Of a stretch of 64,000 nucleotides of DNA, positions 37,232 to 44,325 are shown in pieces. How positions within the stretch are numbered: position 1 is the first letter of the stretch; each line of letters begins with the position of its first letter. Source of the DNA: Schaalia sp. HMT-172 (GTDB lineage: Bacteria > Actinomycetota > Actinomycetes > Actinomycetales > Actinomycetaceae); contig NZ_CP130058.1 in NCBI RefSeq assembly GCF_030644365.1, positions 2,046,001 through 2,110,000 on the forward strand, given 5' to 3'. The notes beneath the pieces are model-generated. The model was not told the origin of the DNA, ran no database searches, and worked only from the letters and a program-made list of their open reading frames with translations. Made by a program: the position numbers and the translations under genes.

Positions 37232-38681
37232 GGCTCTTCAGAGTTGAGTGTGGGTGGAGGCGTCTAGGCCTCCTGCGATGAGGAGCATTCGGAGTTGGTA
37301 GTTGGTGGGGTTGCGGTAGCCTCTGGCGGTGCGTCTGCCTAGTTCGATGATTCCGTTGATTGCTTCAGTCGGGCCGTTGCTGGCTCCGCCGGTATCGAAG
37401 TAGGCCAAGAAGGCATCCTTCCACGTGCGTAGGGTCCGACCCAGGCGAGCGATTTCGGGGATGGGACACCTTGGTAGGCGCTCAATAAGGCGTGTGGCCA
37501 GGTGTCGGCCTTGGGCGGGTGTGGCTTGGTGGAAGACCTCGCGGACTTGCTGGGTGAGCAGGTAGGCGACTTCAACACTGATATGCGCCTCATCTGCCAC
37601 GAAGGCCTCACGGAGTCGTTCCTTTTGACGCTTCGTGAGCCGATCACGCGAGGCACGCAAAAGATTGCGGATCTGATAGAGGGGATCCCCCTTGCGTCCG
37701 CGGTGACCCAGGGTGTCTTGCTGGACGCGGCGGCGTACCTCATCGAGAGCGTCGCCAGCGAGCTTGACGATATGGAAGGCGTCCAGCACGCTGGTTGCGT
37801 CTTGGAGCTGGTCATCGATGGCGTTCTTATATCCCTGGAAGGGATCCAGCGTCGCGATTCGCACTCCCGTGCGGAAGTCTTCGCCGCGCTCGGCCAGCCA
37901 GTTCTTGTACACGGTGCCAGACCTTCCCGGGACCAGGTCCAACAAGCGGGCCGTGGGATGATCCTCCCCTCGCGTCAGGTCCACGATGCCGGTGAGCTCA
38001 CGGGGGCCCCGTCGGCGTCGGTCCTGGTGATGCCATACGTGCTCGTCAACCCCCAATACCTGCACCCCTGCGAAGCGGGCGGGGTCCTCAGATGCGGCTT
38101 GCAGACGCGGCTTGATATGGGACCACACGGTGTTCCACGTGGTTCCTAACTGGCGGGCCAGGCCAGCGATAGTGGCTCCCTCGAAGCGCAACTGTCGGAT
38201 CGCCCAGCGGATCGCCCGCACACCCAGACGCGCCCGAGGTGCGCACATCGAGTGGTTCTGCTCGCTAAAGGTCGCGATCTGGCAGGTGGTTTCGCGGCAT
38301 ATCCAGCGTCGCTTAAACCACCGGATCCGTACTGGAACCCCTGCCCAGGGCGCGTCGATCACCTCCACCACCACACGCCCGTGACCTTGAGCAATCACCC
38401 CACAACCCGGGCACCCCGCCAGCTGGTTGCACGACTCAACATCGAGCACCAGAGCATCTGGGGTGCGAGCCACGCTCATCAGATGGAAGCCCTCCAAACC
38501 GACGAGCAGATCACACCGATCACAACGATCAAGCGACACAGAGCAGCAGCAGGTAGGGTGAGACATTGTCGAGGTCCTTTGAAGATCGCGGGGGTTGAAG
38601 TCCGCTCATCATCAAGGACCTCGACCTCTACCCGCAACCCCCGACCAACACCCGGTCACCCACACTCAACTCGGAAGAGCC
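37232..38681 (-). mobile_element. ISL3-family insertion sequence
   Basis: 1450 bp. 25-bp terminal inverted repeats with one mismatch (GGCTCTTCAGAGTTGAGTGT start at 37232; complement at 38657-38681) and an exact 8-bp target duplication GGATTGAC (37224-37231, 38682-38689). Typical for ISL3. It interrupts the unknown gene starting at 37160. Confidence 0.95.
37238..38566 (-). CDS. ISL3-family transposase
   Basis: 442 residues. N-terminal zinc-binding part (CPGCGVIAQGHG; CRETTCQIATFS), a helix-turn-helix region (TIAGLARQLGTTWNTVWSHI) and the DDE domain (VQVLGVDEHVWHHQDRR; ATLDPFQGYKNAI; NGPTEAINGIIELGRRTARG). Intact reading frame within intact ends, so probably active. Confidence 0.95.
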   Translation of the reverse strand: MSHPTCCCSVSLDRCDRCDLLVGLEGFHLMSVARTPDALVLDVESCNQLAGCPGCGVIAQGHGRVVVEVIDAPWAGVPVRIRWFKRRWICRETTCQIATFSEQNHSMCAPRARLGVRAIRWAIRQLRFEGATIAGLARQLGTTWNTVWSHIKPRLQAASEDPARFAGVQVLGVDEHVWHHQDRRRRGPRELTGIVDLTRGEDHPTARLLDLVPGRSGTVYKNWLAERGEDFRTGVRIATLDPFQGYKNAIDDQLQDATSVLDAFHIVKLAGDALDEVRRRVQQDTLGHRGRKGDPLYQIRNLLRASRDRLTKRQKERLREAFVADEAHISVEVAYLLTQQVREVFHQATPAQGRHLATRLIERLPRCPIPEIARLGRTLRTWKDAFLAYFDTGGASNGPTEAINGIIELGRRTARGYRNPTNYQLRMLLIAGGLDASTHTQL

Positions 38682-39320
38682 GGATTGACGGCGATGTTCA
38701 GGCCTTCTTAGCACGGCTCGTTCGCGCATTCATCGACACTATCGGTGAGCTGGAAGCAAGCCGAGAACTAACTCCTACGGTTCAGGCACTTCGAGAAACG
38801 ATTGAAATTATCGACGATATTGATACGACCGCGACCATTGATAACAGCGACGGCGGTGCGCTTGGTGCCATCTATGCACGGTACGTGAACGCGCGCGACA
38901 TCCCGAGTTGCTGGATAGCCGGTGTCGAGACCACCCAACACATCCTCATCAATGTTGCTGATCAACTTGGTGCCACCAGCGGCTCCCAACGCAGACTCCG
39001 GGTAGTCATCACGCCCGATCTTTCTATCTGTCACGATGATGTCGTGATCGGCTACGTTACGGGTAGGAGCGCCGAGACTTTCGCAGACCTTACCGCTGAC
39101 GGCCCCATCCAAACACTCGCCACTCTCATCTACGCGCGCAGCAAAGATCTGTGGTGCGTCAAACTCGGAGAGATCAGCTAGAGAACCAATGCGTACGAGC
39201 TGCCACTATTGGCAGTTCACGTCGACATCGAGCCCGCCGACCTCATGCCCACCCCCGACGGGAACGGCGGCTGGATCCCGGCGCCTTTCAAACCTGCCAG
39301 GCGGCGAGATGCTGATGCAT

Positions 39321-39355
39321 TGGTGCCCCAAGTCGGGCTTGAACCGACGACCCAC
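39321..39355. repeat. att-like repeat within tRNA-Met (right)
   Basis: Right member of the 35-bp direct duplication with 36712-36746. It forms the 3' part of the intact tRNA-Met. The interval between the copies is 2.6 kb. Confidence 0.85.
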
Positions 39356-39397
39356 GGATTATGAGTCCGCTGCTCTGACCGACTGAGCTATTGGGGC
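39321..39397 (-). tRNA. tRNA-Met (CAT anticodon)
   Basis: 77 nt including an encoded CCA. Acceptor stem GCCCCAA/TTGGGGC, D-arm AGCTCAGTCGGTCAGAGCA, anticodon arm CGGACTCATAATCCG with anticodon CAT, T-arm GTCGGTTCAAGCCCGAC. A CAT anticodon could also be Ile2 after lysidine modification; the elongator Met reading is preferred. It is the integration site of the neighbouring island. Confidence 0.9.
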
Positions 39398-39539
39398 GCT
39401 GCCATCCTACCGGATGACGTTCGTATCGCTCCACCCGCCACCCCGGAACAATCTGTTGCCCACCCGGAGCGACACTGGACCTTGGTCGCATCTACACTTG
39501 TTTTACCAGGTCACAACCATGGAAAAATAAGGAGGCGAC

Positions 39540-41282
39540 ATGAACGTCGCAGAACAGATCGTCGGGCAGCTCGTCGATGCGGGCGTCCACCGCATCTACG
39601 GCATCGTCGGCGATTCCCTCAACCCCATCGTCGACGCCGTGCGCAAGACCGGCGGCTCCCAGAAGGGCGGCATCGACTGGATTCACGTGCGCCACGAGGA
39701 GGCGGCGGCGTTCGCGGCATCGGCGGAAGCTCAGCTGACTGGCAAGCTCGCCGTGTGCGCGGGCTCGTGCGGCCCTGGCAACCTTCACCTCATCAACGGC
39801 CTGTACGACGCGAACCGCACGGGCGCGCCCGTCCTGGCCATTGCCTCGCACATCCCGAGCGTCCAGATCGGCTCCACCTACTTCCAGGAGACCCACCCGG
39901 ACCGCGTCTTCGAGGAGTGCTCGGTGTACAACGAGCTCATCTCCTCGGCCGCGCAGTCCCCGCGCACCGTGAACTCCGCGATCCGCCACGCGGTCGGCCT
40001 GGGAGGCGTCGCCGTCATCACGCTGCCCGGAGACATCACCGACCTCAAGGCCGTCGAGCACGTTCCCACCTACGCGCCCGCACGCCCGGCGACGCTGACC
40101 CCGAACCCGGCGGACATCGACGAGGCGGCGGCGCTCCTCAACAAGGCGGACAAGGTCGCGATCTTCGCGGGTGCGGGTGTCGAAGGCGCCCACGACGAGG
40201 TCATTGCGCTGGCTGACGCCCTGAAGGCCCCGATCGGCCACACGCTGCGCGGCAAGCACTTCATCCAGTACGACAACCCCTTCGACGTGGGCATGACGGG
40301 CCTGCTGGGCTACGGCGCGGCCGCGGAGGGCATGAACGACGCCGACGTGCTGATCCTGCTGGGCACCGACTTCCCCTATGACCAGTTCCTGCCCTCCACC
40401 CCCACGATTCAGGTCGATACGCACGCTGAGAAGCTGGGTCGTCGCACCGACGTCGGCCTCGCGATCCACGCGCAGGTCAAGCCCTTCATCGAGGCCCTGC
40501 TCCCCCACCTGCGCGCCGGCCGCTCGGATTCCTTCCTGAAAGCCAAGATCAAGAAGCACTCGGAGATCATGCACGCTCCCGTGGGCGCATACACGCGCAA
40601 CGTGGAGAAGATGCGTCCGATCCACCCCGAGTACGCTGCCCACCTCCTCAACGAGACGGCCGCGAAGGACGCGATTTTCACCGCGGACACGGGCATGTGC
40701 AACGTGTGGACCGCCCGCTACATTGATCCGCTCGGCACCCGCCGCCTGATCGGTTCGCTGCTGCACGGGTCGATGGCCAACGCCCTGCCGATGGCCCTGG
40801 GCGCCCAGGTCGCCTACCCGGGTCGCCAGGTTGTGTCCGTGTCGGGCGACGGCGGCCTGTCCATGCTGCTCGGCGAGCTCATCACCGCGAAGATGTACGA
40901 CCTGCCGGTCAAGGTGGTCGTCTTCAACAACTCGACGCTGGGCATGGTGAAGCTGGAGATGCTGGTCAACGGCATTCCGGACTTCCAGACGGACGTCCCC
41001 GATACGAATTACGCGGAGATCGCCCGCGCAATTGGTTTCCACGCGGAGCGCGTCGAGGACGCATCGCGCCTGGAGGGCGCCTACCGCGAGGCGTTCGCGG
41101 CGCCCGGCCCGGCCCTCGTCGAGGTCATCACGGACCCGAACGCCCTCTCGCTCCCGCCGGCCATCACGGGCGGCCAGGTCGTCGGTTTCGCGACCGCGAT
41201 GAGCAAGATCGTCCTCAACCGCGGCATCGCTGAGGCTTTCTCGATGGCAACCTCCAACATGCGCAACATCCCGCGCCTGTAG
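39540..41282 (+). CDS. poxB: Pyruvate:quinone oxidoreductase (pyruvate oxidase)
   Basis: 580 residues. A ThDP- and FAD-dependent peripheral membrane enzyme that oxidises pyruvate to acetate and CO2, passing electrons to quinone. N-terminal ThDP Glu in RHEEAAAFAASAEA (about residue 52), SCGPGNLHLINGLYDA, a central FAD domain, and the C-terminal ThDP motif SGDGGLSMLLGE with NNSTLGMVKLE. The C-terminal ~25 residues resemble the membrane-binding end of PoxB. AAGGAGG lies 6 nt before the ATG; a terminator follows at 41307. Confidence 0.95.
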   Translation: MNVAEQIVGQLVDAGVHRIYGIVGDSLNPIVDAVRKTGGSQKGGIDWIHVRHEEAAAFAASAEAQLTGKLAVCAGSCGPGNLHLINGLYDANRTGAPVLAIASHIPSVQIGSTYFQETHPDRVFEECSVYNELISSAAQSPRTVNSAIRHAVGLGGVAVITLPGDITDLKAVEHVPTYAPARPATLTPNPADIDEAAALLNKADKVAIFAGAGVEGAHDEVIALADALKAPIGHTLRGKHFIQYDNPFDVGMTGLLGYGAAAEGMNDADVLILLGTDFPYDQFLPSTPTIQVDTHAEKLGRRTDVGLAIHAQVKPFIEALLPHLRAGRSDSFLKAKIKKHSEIMHAPVGAYTRNVEKMRPIHPEYAAHLLNETAAKDAIFTADTGMCNVWTARYIDPLGTRRLIGSLLHGSMANALPMALGAQVAYPGRQVVSVSGDGGLSMLLGELITAKMYDLPVKVVVFNNSTLGMVKLEMLVNGIPDFQTDVPDTNYAEIARAIGFHAERVEDASRLEGAYREAFAAPGPALVEVITDPNALSLPPAITGGQVVGFATAMSKIVLNRGIAEAFSMATSNMRNIPRL

Positions 41283-41306
41283 GTCTCGCTCGGGAGGCTC
41301 TCCGGG

Positions 41307-41358
41307 GACGAGGCCGGGGCTGGGTTATTGCACGACCTAGCCCCGACCTCGTTTTTCA
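41307..41358 (+). terminator. Intrinsic terminator of poxB
   Basis: GACGAGGCCGGGGCTGGGT pairs with AC-CTAGCCCCGACCTCGT (a few mismatches) and ends in TTTTTC. The left arm is a full copy of the GACGAGGCCGGGGC motif. Confidence 0.85.
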
Positions 41359-41546
41359 TGACCCAACCCACATTTGTCAACATCCTCTTTTCTAAAATAC
41401 TGGTTTTTACCCTCTCAAATTGAGATTGACAAGCGTAGAACTTGTACCGCATTGCGCCGCACCGCAACTTGACACCTAATTTTGCGTGCATTTTCCCTCT
41501 AATCTGTGAAGCGTTCTATCGCTCTCGTCACACAGGAGGAAGTGCC

Positions 41547-43112
41547 ATGCACGCGCTCGCAGCAATGGCTAGCGCGGCCGGTGCGGTCGACCTCGACACT
41601 TTTCCCGCTTGGCTGAGGATCACCCACTTCATCAACTTCGTGATGATGGGTTTCCTCATCCGCTCCGGCTGGGAGGTCCTCGCATCGCACCCGCGTCTGT
41701 ACTGGAACAATCACTGCACACCCGGATCCGAGTGGCTCAAGTTCACCAAGGACAAGGTCTCGACCGTCCCCGGCGAGTTCACGGCGCGCGATGACCAGCG
41801 CAACCTGCACCCGCTGATCTCCCTGCCCGGACGCGGACAGATCGGCCTGGGCCGAGCGTGGCACGCGCTCGTCACGGCCATCTGGCTCGTCAACGGCCTC
41901 GTGTACGTCACTCTCCTCTTTGGGACGGGCCAGTGGCGTCGCATCGTCCCAACCTCGTGGTCCATCTTCCCCGAGGCCTGGGAGAGCGCAAAAATCTACA
42001 TGGGCCTGCAGATCCCCTCCATCGAGCACTTCCAGCCCTATGACGCCCTCCAGAAGCTCATGTACTTCACGGTCGTCTTCATTGTCGCGCCCCTCATGAT
42101 CGCGACCGGCCCCATCATGTCCCCCACGTTCGCGGGACGCTTCCCGAAGTACGTCAGGCTCTTCCGCAACCGTCAGACGGCGCGCTCTATCCACTTCCTC
42201 GGCATGGCGTTCTACTGCGTCTTCGTCGTCATTCACGTCGCGCTGGTGTTCATCGTCCACCCGAAGTACAACATCGCACACATGATGCTTGGCGAAAACT
42301 ACAACGACATCACGGCGGCACAATTCGCTCAGGCCGTCACCATGCTGATCATCGGCATCGTCGTCGCCATCACCCTGTGGATCGGCGCCTCCTACTGGTC
42401 GCTGTCGAATATGCGCCGCGCGCAGCGCTGGGTGTGGGGTGCCACGCAGCCCATTCGCGCGCTCACGATCGACCGCTTGAAGTCGCGTCAGGTAGCGAAG
42501 AAGACCTTCACCGAGGCTGATATTTCCCCGTTCCACTGGGTCAACACGCGCCCGCCGACAAAGGAACAGTCCGAGGAGTACATCGCCCTGCGCGAGGACG
42601 ACTTCAAGGACTTCCGCCTCGAGATTGGCGGCCTCGTCGAGGAGGAGAAGTCATTCTCCATCGATGAGCTGAAGGCCCTGGGTAAGGTCACGAACATCAC
42701 GATGCACACCTGCATGCAGGGATGGACGGGCATCGCGAAGTGGGAGGGCATCCGCCTCAAGGACCTCCTCGAGCAGGTCACTCCCACGGAGGGCGCGCAC
42801 TACCTGATGGCGACCTCCTTCGGACACGTCGGGCACACCTACGACGGGCGCCCCACCGAGCCCTACTACGAGTGCATCGACCCGTCGATGATTGACGACA
42901 ACGAGTGCATCCTCGCCTGGGGCATGAACGACGAGCCTCTGCCCGAGGTCTACGGCGGACCACTGCGGCTGCGCGCCGATTCCCAGCACGGCTACAAGAT
43001 GGTCAAGTGGGTGCGTCGCCTCGAGTGGATCCACGACTACCACGAGGTGGGCGATGGCCAGGGCGGTTCACGAGAGGATTCGGGCCTGCAGCACTACGAC
43101 GCCCGCGCCTGA
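41547..43112 (+). CDS. Fused cytochrome b561-type membrane domain and sulfite-oxidase-type molybdopterin domain
   Basis: 521 residues from ATG 41547 (AGGAGG 7 nt upstream; longer upstream start rejected). Residues 1-290 have five hydrophobic segments (about 22-44, 106-126, 170-190, 214-238, 262-286), with His 27, 106, 216 and 230 as possible haem ligands, as in formate-dehydrogenase gamma/b561 proteins. Residues about 330-500 are an oxidoreductase molybdopterin (PF00174-type) domain with Cys389 in THTCMQGWTGIAKWEG as likely Mo ligand. In other bacteria MsrP and MsrQ provide such parts as two proteins. There is no Tat signal before the Mo domain. moeA at 50004 can supply cofactor. Substrate unknown. 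Confidence 0.88.
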   Translation: MHALAAMASAAGAVDLDTFPAWLRITHFINFVMMGFLIRSGWEVLASHPRLYWNNHCTPGSEWLKFTKDKVSTVPGEFTARDDQRNLHPLISLPGRGQIGLGRAWHALVTAIWLVNGLVYVTLLFGTGQWRRIVPTSWSIFPEAWESAKIYMGLQIPSIEHFQPYDALQKLMYFTVVFIVAPLMIATGPIMSPTFAGRFPKYVRLFRNRQTARSIHFLGMAFYCVFVVIHVALVFIVHPKYNIAHMMLGENYNDITAAQFAQAVTMLIIGIVVAITLWIGASYWSLSNMRRAQRWVWGATQPIRALTIDRLKSRQVAKKTFTEADISPFHWVNTRPPTKEQSEEYIALREDDFKDFRLEIGGLVEEEKSFSIDELKALGKVTNITMHTCMQGWTGIAKWEGIRLKDLLEQVTPTEGAHYLMATSFGHVGHTYDGRPTEPYYECIDPSMIDDNECILAWGMNDEPLPEVYGGPLRLRADSQHGYKMVKWVRRLEWIHDYHEVGDGQGGSREDSGLQHYDARA

Positions 43113-43238
43113 TCCACCGCCTTCGAGCGTTGCCGCGCCTCCTTCCTCGTCCCCACGCATGCGCATGCGGGTTCGAGGAGGGAGGCGCGGTCTCTGTCTG
43201 GCAGTCTCTGCGCCCGAGCGCACGGAGGGCCGCGCAGT

Positions 43239-44123
43239 CTATGCGTACCGGCGGGCGATTCTCACCGCGTCGGTCACGTAGGAGCGCCCGAAGATGGCGC
43301 AGTGGATCATGATGATGTGCGCCTGGTGCAGGGCGATGCGTTCGCGCCAGCCGTCCTCCAGGGGCGAGGCCTCGTCATAGGCGGCGAGGATCCGCTCGTA
43401 GTGGGGGCAGCCGAAGACGGCGAGGGCCGCGAGGTCTTCCTCGGCGTGCCCACCCTGCGCGGCGGGGTCGATAAGGACGGCGCCGCCCGGGGTCCACATG
43501 ATGTTGCCGCTCCACAGGTCCCCGTGGGTGCGGGCGGCGCCGATGTTGTTGTGGCGGTTTTTCGCGTCTTCTACGAGGCGCGGCTGGCCGTGGTCGAGTG
43601 CGCCCGATTCGAGGCGTTCGCAGAGCTTGTCGATGAGCGTTCGTTCGGCGGCCGTGAAGGTACGGTCATCGGCGTAGGGGGCGATGCGCTCGCGCGCGTA
43701 GAAGCTGCCCCAGGACTCGCGAGGGGACGAGGCCGGGGTTGCCTCGTCGGGGTTCGCGCGGTTCGCACGGTTCGCGCGGTTCGCGCGGTTCGCGCCACCC
43801 TCTTCGCCGCGAGCGCTCGGGCGACTCGGCAGGGACAGGGGTGCCTCGCCCATCCAGCCGTCGCCCGCGTACCCGTCGGGGGCGGCGCCTAAGTGCCTGG
43901 CTCCGGCCGCGTGCGTGTGGGCGAGGGCGCGGCCGAACTCTTCGGCCGCCCTTGGGGTTGGGGACACGGAGACCAGGCGGGGCTCCTCGAGCCATGTCGC
44001 GCCGTGATCGAGAACGGGCACGATGGCTGCGCCGGGGTCTGAGGCCTCGGCGAGCCACGCAAGGCCCGCGACCTCGTAGGCGATCCGCCCGCGGCGGCCG
44101 TCCGACTTCCTCATCGTGTCCAT
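43239..44123 (-). CDS. Fructosamine-kinase-like protein
   Basis: 294 residues from ATG 44123 (GGGGGAG 6 nt upstream; the frame stays open further up, but that part is unlike the family). The catalytic THGDLWSGNIMW and LIDPAAQGGHAEEDLAALAV motifs are those of fructosamine/ketosamine 3-kinases, which phosphorylate glycated amines and start their removal. A hydrophilic insertion with four NRA tripeptides (about residues 105-120) lies before the catalytic core. Stops facing the + strand molybdenum gene. Confidence 0.85.
   Translation of the reverse strand: MDTMRKSDGRRGRIAYEVAGLAWLAEASDPGAAIVPVLDHGATWLEEPRLVSVSPTPRAAEEFGRALAHTHAAGARHLGAAPDGYAGDGWMGEAPLSLPSRPSARGEEGGANRANRANRANRANPDEATPASSPRESWGSFYARERIAPYADDRTFTAAERTLIDKLCERLESGALDHGQPRLVEDAKNRHNNIGAARTHGDLWSGNIMWTPGGAVLIDPAAQGGHAEEDLAALAVFGCPHYERILAAYDEASPLEDGWRERIALHQAHIIMIHCAIFGRSYVTDAVRIARRYA
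43751..43797. repeat. 9-bp tandem repeat inside the fructosamine-kinase gene
   Basis: TTCGCGCGG-type 9-mers are repeated five times (one TTCGCACGG), encoding Asn-Arg-Ala repeats in frame. Length change by whole units would keep the frame. Confidence 0.85.
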
Positions 44124-44325
44124 GGGCGCTCCCCCGTTGCCTTCCCGCGGCCCGCGCGAGGGGCCGCCACTGCACTCCCCCATGCTATCGCCCACCTCGC
44201 CACCCGCCCGCCGCGCCGCATCCTCTCGGGGTGCCCAGGCCTCGTCCCCCTTGGACACATACCGAGCAAACATCGATATACTGCCTGTAGAAGCACAGTC
44301 CGACACGACGAGGATGTAGGCCTCC

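Larger units (their letters stand above)
37160..39181 (+). pseudogene. Unknown 187-residue gene interrupted by an ISL3 element
   Basis: The 5' part is 37160-37231 (MSNGPITTRFEERVNKELAR, 24 codons) and the 3' part 38690-39181 (164 codons with stop). Removing the insertion sequence and one GGATTGAC duplicate joins them in frame: ...LARLGID | GDVQAFLARLVRAF... The rebuilt protein is 187 residues, acidic, with no motif I recognise. It follows the 22-codon frame with ATGA overlap and lies in the tRNA-Met island. In frame after its TAG, an open stretch continues into the tRNA (LEPTTHGL). Confidence 0.75.

Noticed and set aside
39189-39386. Plus-strand frame ending in QVGLEPTTHGL
   Set aside because: The characteristic ending is merely the translation of the tRNA antisense; the rest shows no integrase motif, so no gene is called.
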